A stretch of 46,273 nucleotides of DNA from Acidobacteriota bacterium (lineage in GTDB: Bacteria; Acidobacteriota; Holophagae; Acanthopleuribacterales; Acanthopleuribacteraceae). The translations under genes were made by a program, and so were the position numbers. Under the pieces are notes generated by a model. It did no database searches and was not told the origin of the DNA. It saw only the letters and a program-made list of their open reading frames with translations. Below, one piece after another: positions 8,462-18,192 of the stretch (its first letter is position 1; each line of letters opens with the position of its first letter). Location of the stretch: positions 1-46,273 of the forward strand of contig JASJCB010000062.1 in assembly GCA_030066195.1 (NCBI GenBank). Reading direction: 5' to 3'.

Positions 8462-10627
8462 ATGAAGTGGATATGCATACTATTTATTTTAATCGGCTTG
8501 CCGGTTATCGGTCAGGAGGGGCCGGCAACGGGCGAAATCAGTGAAGAAATGAGCGTGGTGCTGCGCGACGTGCGCGTGCACGTGGTCGACGCCAGGGGCA
8601 ATCCGATCAAGGGCCTGACCCGAGAAGACTTTACCGTCTCGGAAGACAAGGCGGTTCGCGATCTCCGTTTTTTTGAAGAGGTGGACATCGCCGAACGCCG
8701 CCTTGCGACCAAGGGCAACGTGGCGCCGATCAGCGTGGATGAAGAGGAATTCGACCCGCAGAACTCGCGCACCATCGTCATCCTGCTGGACAGCTCCAAT
8801 ATGTCCAAGGCGGGTTACACCGAAAGCCTGAAGGCCATCGACAGCATCGTGGACAACCTGGGTCCCGGCGACCTGGTCAAACTGGTGCAAATGGACCGGG
8901 ACATGACCGACCTGTCGCCCTTCACCCGCCAGAAGGAGGTCTTGAAAGAAGGGCTGAAAAAGTCGAAATACGTGGGCGCCCAGTGGCATGACCTGGTTTC
9001 CCAGGAACGCGCCATTATCGACGCCATCATCGCCTTCCAGGAAGCGCCCACGCCCCGGGTCGACCCGGAAGAGGTTCGCGAACCCCTGGCCAAACAAGTC
9101 AATCGCCAGGTGGAGCTTAAAGAAAAAATCAAGGGCGACTATTATAAGACTTTTTATTACAACATGATGTACCTGGGCAAGATGTTGGGACACATGTCCG
9201 GCTCCAAGTCCATCCTCTTGCTGAGCGGCGGTAGCTTTATCGAAACCGGCGGCGCCTTTTCCAACACCACCGCTCTGGCCGACCGTCTGGGCCGCACGCT
9301 GAACACGGCCAATACCACCGTCTATACCTTTCTGTTCAAGTCGAATATGCCCAAGGCCGAGGGTTTGCTGTCCATGACCAACCTGGGCGTGGACTTCAAC
9401 TTCCGCAGCCTGCGCACCACCAATAACTTCTACCTGGAGATGTACCCCTCGGGCACCAACGCCTTCGTCTACAGCGAGGACGCCACCCGCTACGCGCTCA
9501 ACACGGTGTTCGAAAACGGGACCCACGTGGAAACAGGATTGCGGCACGCCACCGAATGGACCGGGGGCACCATGGCCCTGGCCACCAGCAAGAAGTTCGT
9601 CGCCGAACGCGTGGGCAAGATTCTGGACGCTTCCTCACACTATTACCGCCTGGGCTATTCGGTGCTGGAACCCGAGAAGATCGCCGCCGTCCGGGTAAAG
9701 CTGACCCGCAAGATTCCCGGCGCCAAACTGCTCTACGGCAAGGATATCGAACCCAGGGAAGACTACCTGGCCTTGGACGAGCGCGAGCGCGACATCGCCA
9801 TGCGCACCATGCTCTACTTCAACGATCACCTGCAAGACGACCTGGACTGCGATTGGGACTTCGTAATCTTCCAACGGGACGAGGGCGGCTATACCATCCC
9901 GGTCTTCGGCAGCACCCCGTTGAAGGAGAAACCCAAGGCCGGTTACGAGGTGGCCATGGCCTCCTTCAACAAGCGCAACGAGGTGCTGGACATGGTGGTC
10001 AGCAAGGTCGAGCGCTTTCCCGGCAAGGACCTCTTCTCCTTTTCCGACCTCCTGCTCACCGAGGAACCGCCTTCCCATATCAAGTGTTACCTGCGTAATA
10101 TGGATACGGGCGAGTTCAGCCTGTACCGGCTGAACGTGCCCAAGTTGGCGCCGGAGCACCGCCCCACCCGGATCTCCAATCTCATCTTCGGCGGCACGCG
10201 CAAGGACAATCCCATTCCACTGAACCACACGCGCAAGGTGGTTTACAAAGAGGGCGACAAGGGACTGATGGGCATCGACAACCGCGTTCTCAAAGACCCC
10301 TTCCTCATCAACAACCGCCTGTTCAAGGCGCGCTTCAACAACGAATTCCGCCGCTACAACCGCATGAGCCTGTTCTTTCACATCGAAAACCTGCCCCAGG
10401 GCGTCGAAGAAGATCTCAACTTCGAATTCCTCTTCCGCGGCGCCGATGACTGGCATCCCGTACGCGGTCGCATCTCTCAGGTCCAGCGCATCAAGTCGTC
10501 GGTGCGTTACGTGGCCGACCTGGACATGGGCAAGCTCGAACGGGGCGAATACCGCGTCTGGGTGAAGGTCACCCGCAAGGGCTTGGAAGGCGAGTTGCTC
10601 ACCAGTCGCATGTTCGCGGTGCGCTGA
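8462..10627 (+). CDS. Secreted VWFA-related Acidobacterial-type protein (copy 1)
   Basis: 721 residues from the ATG at 8462, preceded by AGGTGAGG at about 7 bases; a GTG at 8450 is less likely. The signal peptide is MKWICILFILIGLPVIGQ. Next comes a conserved N-terminal segment (VVDARGNPIKGLTREDF), typical of the 'VWFA-related Acidobacterial domain' family (TIGR03436). The von Willebrand A domain begins at TIVILLDSSNMS (about residue 99), a MIDAS-like DxSxxMS motif for divalent-metal-dependent binding. The C-terminal half (about 420-721) is an unrecognised beta-rich region shared with the next gene. Probably periplasmic or surface, binding a protein partner. It lies 283 bases upstream of its paralog on the same strand. 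Confidence 0.9.
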   Translation: MKWICILFILIGLPVIGQEGPATGEISEEMSVVLRDVRVHVVDARGNPIKGLTREDFTVSEDKAVRDLRFFEEVDIAERRLATKGNVAPISVDEEEFDPQNSRTIVILLDSSNMSKAGYTESLKAIDSIVDNLGPGDLVKLVQMDRDMTDLSPFTRQKEVLKEGLKKSKYVGAQWHDLVSQERAIIDAIIAFQEAPTPRVDPEEVREPLAKQVNRQVELKEKIKGDYYKTFYYNMMYLGKMLGHMSGSKSILLLSGGSFIETGGAFSNTTALADRLGRTLNTANTTVYTFLFKSNMPKAEGLLSMTNLGVDFNFRSLRTTNNFYLEMYPSGTNAFVYSEDATRYALNTVFENGTHVETGLRHATEWTGGTMALATSKKFVAERVGKILDASSHYYRLGYSVLEPEKIAAVRVKLTRKIPGAKLLYGKDIEPREDYLALDERERDIAMRTMLYFNDHLQDDLDCDWDFVIFQRDEGGYTIPVFGSTPLKEKPKAGYEVAMASFNKRNEVLDMVVSKVERFPGKDLFSFSDLLLTEEPPSHIKCYLRNMDTGEFSLYRLNVPKLAPEHRPTRISNLIFGGTRKDNPIPLNHTRKVVYKEGDKGLMGIDNRVLKDPFLINNRLFKARFNNEFRRYNRMSLFFHIENLPQGVEEDLNFEFLFRGADDWHPVRGRISQVQRIKSSVRYVADLDMGKLERGEYRVWVKVTRKGLEGELLTSRMFAVR

Positions 10628-10910
10628 AAACAGGACAGCGCGATACGGTCGGGGACAGAGTTTATGGGAGGGTTCCCGACAAAAATACAACTTGAAGCCC
10701 TGAAAACCCGTACTTTCCTTATACAGGTGCCCTGTGGCACAATATCTGCTCTTGTATCCGTCGATATGCGCGGTGCTATGGTTGATCTCTTCCCACACGG
10801 TGACGGATCGTCCGCGCAACCGGTCGTTGTTTTCGTATTGCCGTCCAGGACCGAAGATTCATGCCGAATTAACGATTGGTCCCCATACGGGGCGCTGAGG
10901 TGTTCAAAGG

Positions 10911-13061
10911 ATGAGATTCAAAGGAACTGTTTGCTTGTTTTTGTTGACCGCGTTTGCCCTTGGTCAGGTTGAGGAACGCATTCGCGTCATCCAGCGCGAC
11001 CTGCGCGTTCACGTCCTCGACCGTAGCGGAAATCCGATCCGCGGGTTGACCTCCGCCGATTTTCTGGTTTTCGAAGACGGCAACGAACAAAATATGAACT
11101 TCTTCCAGGAAGTGGATTTCCTGAAGGCCGACCAGGCCAAAAGCTCCCCGGCGGCGCAAGCCACGGAAATCCTGGACAAAAAGAGAACCGGCGTCATCGA
11201 TCCGCAAACCTCGCGGACCCTCGTGATCGTCTTCGACACCAGCAATATGTCCAAGGGCGGTTTCGAGGCCTGCCGCAAGGGCGTCCAAGACCTGATCGGC
11301 AAACTGGGTCCCAACGATATGGTCAAGCTGATTCAGATCGACCAGGACATGGTGGACCTGACCGCCTTCACCCGCAACAAGGAAGAACTGCTGGCCGGTC
11401 TGGAGACCAGCGAATACCGGGGCGCGCAGTACCGGGCGATCACGCGCCAGGAGCGGACGATCCTGAATTCGATCGAGGATTGGCTGAATGCGCCGGGCGG
11501 CGGCCTGATCGGCGATGAGACCCGCATTGCCCTGGCCCAGCAGGTGAACCGCGAGGACGAAACCAAGGACCGCCTGAAAAACGCCTTCTATCGCACCTTC
11601 TATTACAACATGATCTACCTGGCCAATATGCTCACCCACATGTCCGGATCCAAGTCGGTGTTCCTCTTCACCGGCGGCAGCTATATCGAACAGGACGGCC
11701 GCTTTGCCACCACCACCGACCAGGGCGACCGCCTGAACCGCACGCTGAACAAGGCCAACGCTACCGTGTACTCCTTCCTCTACAAGGAACGCACCTCCCG
11801 CGCCGAGGGCTTGCTGGCGACCTTTGCCCGGCCCGACCAACTGCCCCTGAACGCGCTGAGACAGGGTTGGAACTTCGCCGAGGCGGTTGGCATGTCTACC
11901 CAGGGTGAACAGAATTCGTCCCTGGGCTCGCTGAACACCGTGCTGGAAAACGGCTTGCAGGTGGAGTCAGGACCCGACTGGGCCAGCCGGGGAACGGGCG
12001 GCGTCATGGTGCGCACCACCACGGCCTCCAATTTGGAGAAACCGCTCGATAAGGTCATCAACACCTCGTCGCACTACTACCGCCTGGGTTACTCGCTGGA
12101 AGAGCCGAACCAGGCCGCACGGGTACGCGTGCGCTTGACCAGGGACATCCCGGGCGCCCGCCTGCTCTACGGCAAGGAATTCAAGCCGCGTGAAAATTAT
12201 TTGGACCTGGAAGAGGAAGAGCGCGAACTGACCCTGCGTACGCTGATGTACTTCAACGATGTCGCCCGCAACGACCTGGACGCCGAGTGGAAGCATCACC
12301 TGTTCTATCGCGAGGAAAAGGGCTTTACCATCCCGGTCTTCGGCAGCGCGACCATGCTTCAAAAGCCGGCAAACGGTTTCGAGGTGGCCTTCGCGGCCTT
12401 CGACGCAACCGGCGAGGCGCTGGACCTGATCATCTCCAGGGTAAAGCAATTCCCCGAGCGCAAGACCTTCGACTTCTACGACGTCCTGTTGACCGACGAG
12501 CCGCCCGCCTATATCAAGTGCTACCTGCGCGATATGGACACGGGTGATTTCAGCCTCATGAAATACGGCGTCGCCAAAAAAGAGACCGAGGTTCGCAGCA
12601 CGCGCATCTCCGACATCATGTTCGGCGCGGATAACCGGGAACCCCTGCCGCTGAACCACACTCGCCAGGTGATCGTGGAAAAAGGCGAGGTCGTGGATAT
12701 GGAGGCCTTGGACAGCCGCGTGGTGGGCGATCCCATGCTGGTCAACAACAAACTGTTCAAGACAGGCATCGTACCCGAGTATAAGGACCCCGAGGAAATC
12801 AGTTTGATGTTCCACGTCGAAAACCTGCCCGAGGGCAAGCACGACCTGACGGCCAACTTCATCATCTACAGCGAAAAGGACGGCGCGTTCCCGGTCGAGG
12901 GTAAGATCACGAACATCCAGGAAACGGGCAACGCCATTCGCTACGTGGCTACGGTGAACGCCTCCGAGCTGAAACCGGGCGAGTACCAACTACTGGTGCG
13001 CGTCACCAAACGCGGCATGGCCGGCGAACTGCGCAAGGCACAGGCCTTCGCGGTCAAGTAA
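10911..13061 (+). CDS. Secreted VWFA-related Acidobacterial-type protein (copy 2)
   Basis: 716 residues and colinear with the preceding gene: signal peptide MRFKGTVCLFLLTAFALGQ, a VLDRSGNPIRGLTSADF segment, then a VWA domain starting TLVIVFDTSNMS with the same MIDAS-like residues. The C-terminal half is also shared (for example PAYIKCYLRDMDTGDFSL against the equivalent CYLRNMDTGEFSL). The two are tandem duplicates that have diverged well beyond recent duplication. GAGG about 11 bases upstream supports the start. Role unknown; secreted VWA proteins of this family are usually present in many copies per acidobacterial genome. Confidence 0.9.
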   Translation: MRFKGTVCLFLLTAFALGQVEERIRVIQRDLRVHVLDRSGNPIRGLTSADFLVFEDGNEQNMNFFQEVDFLKADQAKSSPAAQATEILDKKRTGVIDPQTSRTLVIVFDTSNMSKGGFEACRKGVQDLIGKLGPNDMVKLIQIDQDMVDLTAFTRNKEELLAGLETSEYRGAQYRAITRQERTILNSIEDWLNAPGGGLIGDETRIALAQQVNREDETKDRLKNAFYRTFYYNMIYLANMLTHMSGSKSVFLFTGGSYIEQDGRFATTTDQGDRLNRTLNKANATVYSFLYKERTSRAEGLLATFARPDQLPLNALRQGWNFAEAVGMSTQGEQNSSLGSLNTVLENGLQVESGPDWASRGTGGVMVRTTTASNLEKPLDKVINTSSHYYRLGYSLEEPNQAARVRVRLTRDIPGARLLYGKEFKPRENYLDLEEEERELTLRTLMYFNDVARNDLDAEWKHHLFYREEKGFTIPVFGSATMLQKPANGFEVAFAAFDATGEALDLIISRVKQFPERKTFDFYDVLLTDEPPAYIKCYLRDMDTGDFSLMKYGVAKKETEVRSTRISDIMFGADNREPLPLNHTRQVIVEKGEVVDMEALDSRVVGDPMLVNNKLFKTGIVPEYKDPEEISLMFHVENLPEGKHDLTANFIIYSEKDGAFPVEGKITNIQETGNAIRYVATVNASELKPGEYQLLVRVTKRGMAGELRKAQAFAVK

Positions 13062-13080
13062 CCACCAAACAACCGAAGCG

Positions 13081-13098
13081 GGGCGCCGCAAGGCGCCC
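13081..13098 (+). terminator. GC-rich hairpin after the VWA pair
   Basis: GGGCGCC-GCAA-GGCGCCC, a perfect 7-bp stem with a GNRA-like tetraloop, 20 bases after the stop of VWA copy 2. It is followed by only two T residues (TTGTC), so termination would be weak or factor-assisted. Confidence 0.5.
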
Positions 13099-13109
13099 TT
13101 GTCGACCCG

Positions 13110-13420
13110 ATTGTCAAGTGTTTTTGGTTTTGTTGCAAATGATGCCCTGTGTACGCTTCACACGAGTTGTTCGGCATCACTCCCAGGTCTGTCGGCACCA
13201 CTAGTCCGACCTTCTGCTCGGTGCGGTGTTTCCCCCGGTCGCTTTCCAGTTGTACTTTCTCACCTCCTTTGTTTCCTGGTCTCCTTCCCGTGCGCAACAC
13301 TCGGTAGAGATGACTGGTTAGGCCTTTTCTCGCGGGGACTTTCACCCCGCCAGGTATTCCAAGCTTGCCTTGGCGCTCTCAGCAAAGGTCCGCGAGATCT
13401 GCGGCTAAAAACTCTTGACC
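13110..13420 (-). other. Possible group II intron 5' remnant (no RT gene)
   Basis: Read on the minus strand, this block contains GCGCCAAGGCAAGCTTGG, GGGGTGAAAGTCCCC, a hairpin CCGAGTGTTGCGCACGGG and GGGGGAAACACC. These are arrangements I associate with the 5' structural domains of bacterial group II introns. No intron-encoded reverse transcriptase follows; a VWA gene occupies that position. The likeness is from memory of sequence style, not an alignment. Confidence 0.25.
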
Positions 13421-13774
13421 CGATACCTCTTCTCTGTGCCTTCTGTGGTCAAATATGTTTGATTTAAAACGCTTACTCAATTATGCCCGGGTGATGTCGG
13501 TGAGTTGTGGCATTAGTAATTTTTAAAAGGGTTGAATTTCATGACATACGATTGCCCTGTTAATGGTATCCACCTTGATCGACCGCAACGACACCACGCA
13601 TCGATGAACCCGGTGTCAAGATCGTGCTGAAAGTCCACCGACGGGATACGGGATAACCTTCCTTGAACCAGCCCGTCAGCGGAAAGCCGAGGGGGTGCTG
13701 CTAAAGAGTCGCAGCATTCGCACCGTTGAGCGGGGTAAGGCCGTTACGTGGGACTAAATATTAATCAAGCGCGT
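13421..13774. other. Intergenic region, no gene recognised
   Basis: No ORF with convincing codon structure. There is one hairpin, TGCTGC...GCAGCA (13696-13716), upstream of the sensor-kinase gene. Confidence 0.4.
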
Positions 13775-13855
13775 ATGCGGCGCATTATCTTTATTGTCTT
13801 GTGCCTGTTATTGGCCGGTAGGGCGACCGGTATTCGCCTCTCCCCACGGAAGTGA
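13775..13855 (+). CDS. Possible 26-aa leader peptide before the FHA sensor kinase
   Basis: ATG at 13775 opens a 26-codon frame (MRRIIFIVLCLLLAGRATG...) that resembles a signal peptide. It ends at TGA 13853-13855, four bases before the likely TTG start of the FHA-histidine kinase in another frame. The kinase ribosome-binding site (GGAAG, 13848-13852) lies inside its last codons, so translational coupling is possible. It may equally be chance, or a remnant of an exported start fused by a former frame. Confidence 0.25.
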   Translation: MRRIIFIVLCLLLAGRATGIRLSPRK

Positions 13856-13859
13856 TATT

Positions 13860-15683
13860 TTGGCCCAAAGAGAACTGATTCTCTCGGTTGAATCCTTGTT
13901 TACAGCACCTTTGTTTAAGCAGATCACCCTGGGCTCCGTGATCATCGGCCGGTCTTCATCCTCTGATATCGTGATTCGGGATGTCGCCGTTTCTCGCCGC
14001 CACGCCCGCCTTTACCTTAATGACGGTCATATTTTTGTGGAAGACCTGCATTCCACGTCAGGTGTTTGGATGAACGGGAAACGGATACAGGTTCCGGCGC
14101 TCATTCAACCCGGCATGTCCTTCAGTTTGGCCCCGGGAAAGCGGAATACCGACTATCGAATCACGGTCATGGAAGCGGGCGAGAGCAACATAACCCCCGC
14201 TGTTCCTATCCATTTGGAACAAACTATTTGTTTCAACGCCTTGGAATTGCGCCAAGCCGGTATCGACAGCCAAATGGACAACGAATCGGCAGCGAACTAC
14301 GCCGACCGCCTGAAAAATTTGCTCGTGTTCCACGACGACCTCGCCGCGGTAGACGGGGAAAGCGGCCTGTACGACTTGTTGTTGGAGCGGCTTTCCACTC
14401 TCTTGGAGCCCCGGGAGGCAATCATTTATCTATGTCAGGAAGACGGTTCCTTCAAACCCGAAACCGGGACGTGCAGCCTGGACGAAACGCCCTTTTTTTC
14501 CAAAACCGTACTTCACGAGGTGATTAAAAAGGGCAATGCGTTGCTGGTCAGCGATACCCGGTACGATCCGGTATTCTGCCGGGCCGACAGCGTCATCGGC
14601 GCCGGGGTCTGTTCCCTGATTGCCTCGCCCTTTTTCCATCGTGAGGAAATCCACGGCATGATTGTGCTGATCGCGGGTGAAAACGAACTACAATTCAACG
14701 AGTCCGACCTGCGCCTGTTGGTCTGTCTTTCCTCCGCGGGCTCCCTGCGTTTGGAAAACCTGATCCTGATGCGTGAAAAAGCGCGCTACCTTGAAGAGCG
14801 CAATCAAGAGTTGGAAAAACTGGTTGCCTTGCGCTCCGAGGAGTTACAGCGTCGCAATGAAGAATTGGAACGCAAGAACCGGGAAATATCCACGGCTCAG
14901 GACCAGTTGGTCATCACGGAGAAAATGGCGGTTTTGGGCCGGCTGACCGCGGGCGTGGCCCATGAGATCAATAACCCCCTCAATTATATCGAGGGCGGCG
15001 CCTCCGTTTTGATGAGGTGGTCCAAGGATTTTCGTGAACTCCTCTTCAACCTGATAGATGAGGAGGCCGGCGCTGAAATCCGCGACATCTTCGAACAGGC
15101 ATTCTCCAATCTGGATACTCAGTTATCCGCAATCGCGGAAGGGCGCGACCGCATTTCTCGCATCGTAAAGGGGCTGAATCTGGTCACCCGTAAGAACGAG
15201 GCCGTGGAAAAGACGGCCGATCTTCGGGAAAGCCTGCAAGCCGCCGTCCTGTTGATGCAACCCAACTTCGCGGACCAGGTCACCCTGACCGTGGTCTGCG
15301 AGCAGCCCATGCCCGTCGAGTGCCGTCCCGCGGAACTGTCGTTGGTTTTTATCAACCTTATCGACAACGGGTGTCATGCCGTGGTTGCGAAAAGGAAAGC
15401 CTCGGGAAAAAGCGAACCCGGTTCAATGGAGATCACGGGCCGGCTTCTGGACGGCGAAATCGTCCTGTCGTTTTGTGACCAAGGTACGGGTATCCCGGAA
15501 ACTATTGTGAACAAGGTCTTCGAGCCGTTTTTCACCACACGCCCGCCGGGCATGGGGACAGGGTTGGGGTTATATACCTGCTACAACATCATGAAGCGTC
15601 ATGGAGGTCGCATCACGGTTGAATCGATCGAGGGCGAGGGCAGTACGTTTACCCTGTATTTACCGTTTTGTGAGGACTGTTGA
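13860..15683 (+). CDS. FHA-GAF sensor histidine kinase
   Basis: 607 residues from a TTG at 13860, chosen because GGAAG lies 7 bases upstream; the frame is open back to 13794 but with no better start. The order is an N-terminal FHA domain (about 1-110; IIGRSSSSDIVI, VSRRHARL, STSGVWMNGK), which binds phosphothreonine. A GAF-like sensor domain (about 155-310) and a coiled coil (about 310-350) follow. The HisKA dimerisation box is LTAGVAHEINNPLNYI (H about 367), and the HATPase_c domain shows the N box (LIDNGCHA), G1 (DQGTGIP), F box (FEPFFTT) and G2 (GMGTGLGLY). No membrane segment is seen, so it is likely cytoplasmic. The FHA domain suggests input from a Ser/Thr kinase (inference). No response regulator is adjacent. 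Confidence 0.93.
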   Translation: MAQRELILSVESLFTAPLFKQITLGSVIIGRSSSSDIVIRDVAVSRRHARLYLNDGHIFVEDLHSTSGVWMNGKRIQVPALIQPGMSFSLAPGKRNTDYRITVMEAGESNITPAVPIHLEQTICFNALELRQAGIDSQMDNESAANYADRLKNLLVFHDDLAAVDGESGLYDLLLERLSTLLEPREAIIYLCQEDGSFKPETGTCSLDETPFFSKTVLHEVIKKGNALLVSDTRYDPVFCRADSVIGAGVCSLIASPFFHREEIHGMIVLIAGENELQFNESDLRLLVCLSSAGSLRLENLILMREKARYLEERNQELEKLVALRSEELQRRNEELERKNREISTAQDQLVITEKMAVLGRLTAGVAHEINNPLNYIEGGASVLMRWSKDFRELLFNLIDEEAGAEIRDIFEQAFSNLDTQLSAIAEGRDRISRIVKGLNLVTRKNEAVEKTADLRESLQAAVLLMQPNFADQVTLTVVCEQPMPVECRPAELSLVFINLIDNGCHAVVAKRKASGKSEPGSMEITGRLLDGEIVLSFCDQGTGIPETIVNKVFEPFFTTRPPGMGTGLGLYTCYNIMKRHGGRITVESIEGEGSTFTLYLPFCEDC

Positions 15684-15738
15684 TGCAACTATCCGGCTGC
15701 CGCGTGACGACATGTGCCCTGTATCGAATCCGAACGTG

Positions 15739-17748
15739 TCAGGGTGCGGCCCGCACCGAATCGCGCTCCATTTCAGGGAGAGGAAAAGTCAGGTGGAAGG
15801 TCGTACCCATGCCCGGTCCCCCGCTCTCGGCTTCAATCTTGCCCCCCAGGTCATTCATGACGCCCGCGCAGTAATTGAGCCCGAATCCATGCCCGTCGCT
15901 TTTGGTGGTGAATCCGTAGCGAAACAATTTCGTCAGGTCATCGGGCGCCACGCCCTGCCCGTTATCCTTGATGGTGACCACCTGCCCGTTCTCGCTCTCC
16001 CTGATGGAAACAGCCAGGTTCCTCGGTTCGTTTTCATTTGCCTGTAAAGCCTCCCTGGCGTTTTTCAGCAGGTTGAGAAAGACATTCATCACCTCGGTTT
16101 TGGGGAAGGTGGGTTTCCCGGCCACCTTGTAGGTCTTGTGGACGATGACGCCGTCGATCGTCAGCCCGTCGGCCTGAATCGCCAGGGCCGCGTCCATCAT
16201 ATGAATCAGATCCAGGCTTTCCCCGCGATCCTTGACGGATGACTGTTGGCCCCGCGTGATTTCCGCCATCAGGTCCACCTTGCCCAGCAAGGCGTTGTTT
16301 TCCTTGATCAATTGTTCGTGCTCTCTCATCAGGGCGCGTCCGCCCTTCTGGAAGAAATACGGCAGCTTTTTGCCGCGCTCATCATCGCTGATGAAATGAC
16401 CCGCCTCGTCTCCCTGTTCGGAAAGCAGATCGAAGCCGCGTATCACCGCCGGCAGACGGGAACCTTCCAAAACTTCCAGCATCTTGTGGGTAGAGGTTTT
16501 CACGCTGTTGAGCAGATTGCCGATATTGTGGATGGCCGTGTTGGCCACCTGCTGGGCCGCCTCCAGATTGCGCAGCATGTTCTTCTGGCCGGTTACATCT
16601 CGGAAAATGCCGCGCGTGGAGGCGGCCTTTCCCTCGGAGAAACGCATGCTCAGATTGCCCTCTACATCCACCGAGCGGCCGTCTTTGGCCACGAAGCGGG
16701 CCTCGATGACGCCTACCGATTCGCCCGCCATCAACTTGCCGAAGATCGCCATGCAGTGCTCCATGCTTTCGGGATGGATGAAATCCTGCATGGTCAAGTC
16801 CCTGACCTCGGCATCGGTGTAGCCCAGGGTATTCTTCCAGGCGCGGTTCACATAGACCAAACGACCGTCAGGGCTGACGTTTTGAATGAGGTCGGTAGCA
16901 TTCTCGAACAGGTCGCGCAGGCGTGCTTCGTTTTCTTGCAAAGCGCGTCTGGTAATCATTCGATCGGAAATATCCAGCGCGGAGACCAACACATTGTAAG
17001 GCGGTTCCGGCAACCGTACCCATTTGACATGCAGATGGACGATTTGGCCGGAACCGTTTTTCAATTGGGTGTCGTATTCCAACCGTTGACGACCATGGAG
17101 AAGGGCGACTAGTTCCCAACACAGCGTTTTGATGCTGACCGGAGTCAGGAAGTCGTAAATGTCGAGACCGGCCGGGACCCTCGTTCCGAAGAAACGAGCC
17201 ACCTCGCGGTTACCCTCCGCCACGCGTACAAGGGATACGACCTCGCGAATGATTTCCGGGTGCTCCATCAGGAAGGTTTCGGGATCGCTGTGATCCTCGA
17301 TGCCTTGCGTTTTCAGATAGGCCATCGCTTGGGAATAATCGTATTGAATCAGGGTGACCCCCGCGTGGTCGAAGAGGATTTGGGAACGGTTGCGGCTTTC
17401 GGCCAACAGTTGGTGCTCTTCCTCCAGGGTTTGAGTCAGCAGGCGGTTATCGTCTTCCAGCCGGTCCCGCGAATATTTGAGTTCCCACAATAACCTTTGC
17501 AAAACAATAATCAGCATCATCGACAAGATACTGACCAGCAAACCCGGAATCTCGTCCCAGTGAACCGACCATGAAAGGCCGTCCTGCCAGGGCGATGACC
17601 AAAGGGTAAACACCTGCCGGATGACCATCAGGAAGAAGAGCAGGATCAATAAAATCATGCGCGAATCTTTAATACGAAGGTATGCGCGCACCGAGAGCAC
17701 CAGGGCGGATATGCGAATCACGATCGAAACGATCAAGATCAAGCTCAT
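15739..17748 (-). CDS. Membrane PAS-domain sensor histidine kinase
   Basis: 669 residues. The first ~95 hold about three hydrophobic helices (SLILIVSIVIRISALVL, MILLILLFFLMVIRQVF, LLVSILSMMLIIVL). A coiled coil and two PAS-like domains follow (about 130-270 and 285-400; RDLFENATDLIQNVSPDGR and FRDVTGQ are typical PAS/PAC). The phosphoacceptor region has the variant form TAIHNIGNLLNSV instead of HE-N-P. HATPase_c is intact (LLKNAREAL, IKDNGQGV, FTTKSDGHGFGLNY). GGGAGG upstream of the ATG supports the start. The gene is convergent with the FHA kinase (56 bases between stops). No cognate regulator is nearby. Confidence 0.92.
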   Translation of the reverse strand: MSLILIVSIVIRISALVLSVRAYLRIKDSRMILLILLFFLMVIRQVFTLWSSPWQDGLSWSVHWDEIPGLLVSILSMMLIIVLQRLLWELKYSRDRLEDDNRLLTQTLEEEHQLLAESRNRSQILFDHAGVTLIQYDYSQAMAYLKTQGIEDHSDPETFLMEHPEIIREVVSLVRVAEGNREVARFFGTRVPAGLDIYDFLTPVSIKTLCWELVALLHGRQRLEYDTQLKNGSGQIVHLHVKWVRLPEPPYNVLVSALDISDRMITRRALQENEARLRDLFENATDLIQNVSPDGRLVYVNRAWKNTLGYTDAEVRDLTMQDFIHPESMEHCMAIFGKLMAGESVGVIEARFVAKDGRSVDVEGNLSMRFSEGKAASTRGIFRDVTGQKNMLRNLEAAQQVANTAIHNIGNLLNSVKTSTHKMLEVLEGSRLPAVIRGFDLLSEQGDEAGHFISDDERGKKLPYFFQKGGRALMREHEQLIKENNALLGKVDLMAEITRGQQSSVKDRGESLDLIHMMDAALAIQADGLTIDGVIVHKTYKVAGKPTFPKTEVMNVFLNLLKNAREALQANENEPRNLAVSIRESENGQVVTIKDNGQGVAPDDLTKLFRYGFTTKSDGHGFGLNYCAGVMNDLGGKIEAESGGPGMGTTFHLTFPLPEMERDSVRAAP

Positions 17749-18192
17749 TCCCGCTCACGCCTCCCAAATCTAAAAACATACCAAGCCAAAGGTGTGCCGG
17801 GTGAACCCATGTCAATCGTCAATCGATCCGGGAGACCGGCAAAAAGATAACTTTCAAACGTGCTTTAATGCTCGCAACACAAATAGAGTCCGGTCCCCAA
17901 ATATACCGGGTCTCCTCACATTATCGTCGGATCATATGATTAAATTTAGCGATCTTTCAAATTCTTGCACAACGGTGTTTACTTTCATCGATTGAAGGTT
18001 TTTGAATCCTCGTCCGAGTATCGGACCCTTCTTTGCCGATCTTGATAAACCCTCAAAGGTCTTGACCATACCAGGATGGGGGTGAAGAGGGCAAATTCTC
18101 AGTGGCAGCGACTCTGTCTACGCTTGGGTTTTTGATCCGGTCAAAATGTCAGCGATTCGTGACCTTAGTCGGCTTTGGTAACTGAAGGTCCT
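17749..18192. other. Intergenic region, nothing recognised
   Basis: About 440 bases between the PAS kinase start and the 3' end of the caspase gene. It is AT-richer than its flanks. I found no ORF, RNA or clear terminator. Confidence 0.5.

Noticed and set aside
12941..13345. 134-codon minus-strand ORF across the VWA end and the intergenic block
   Set aside because: It reads antisense through a VWA gene and through the possible intron-like structured block; no coding signs.
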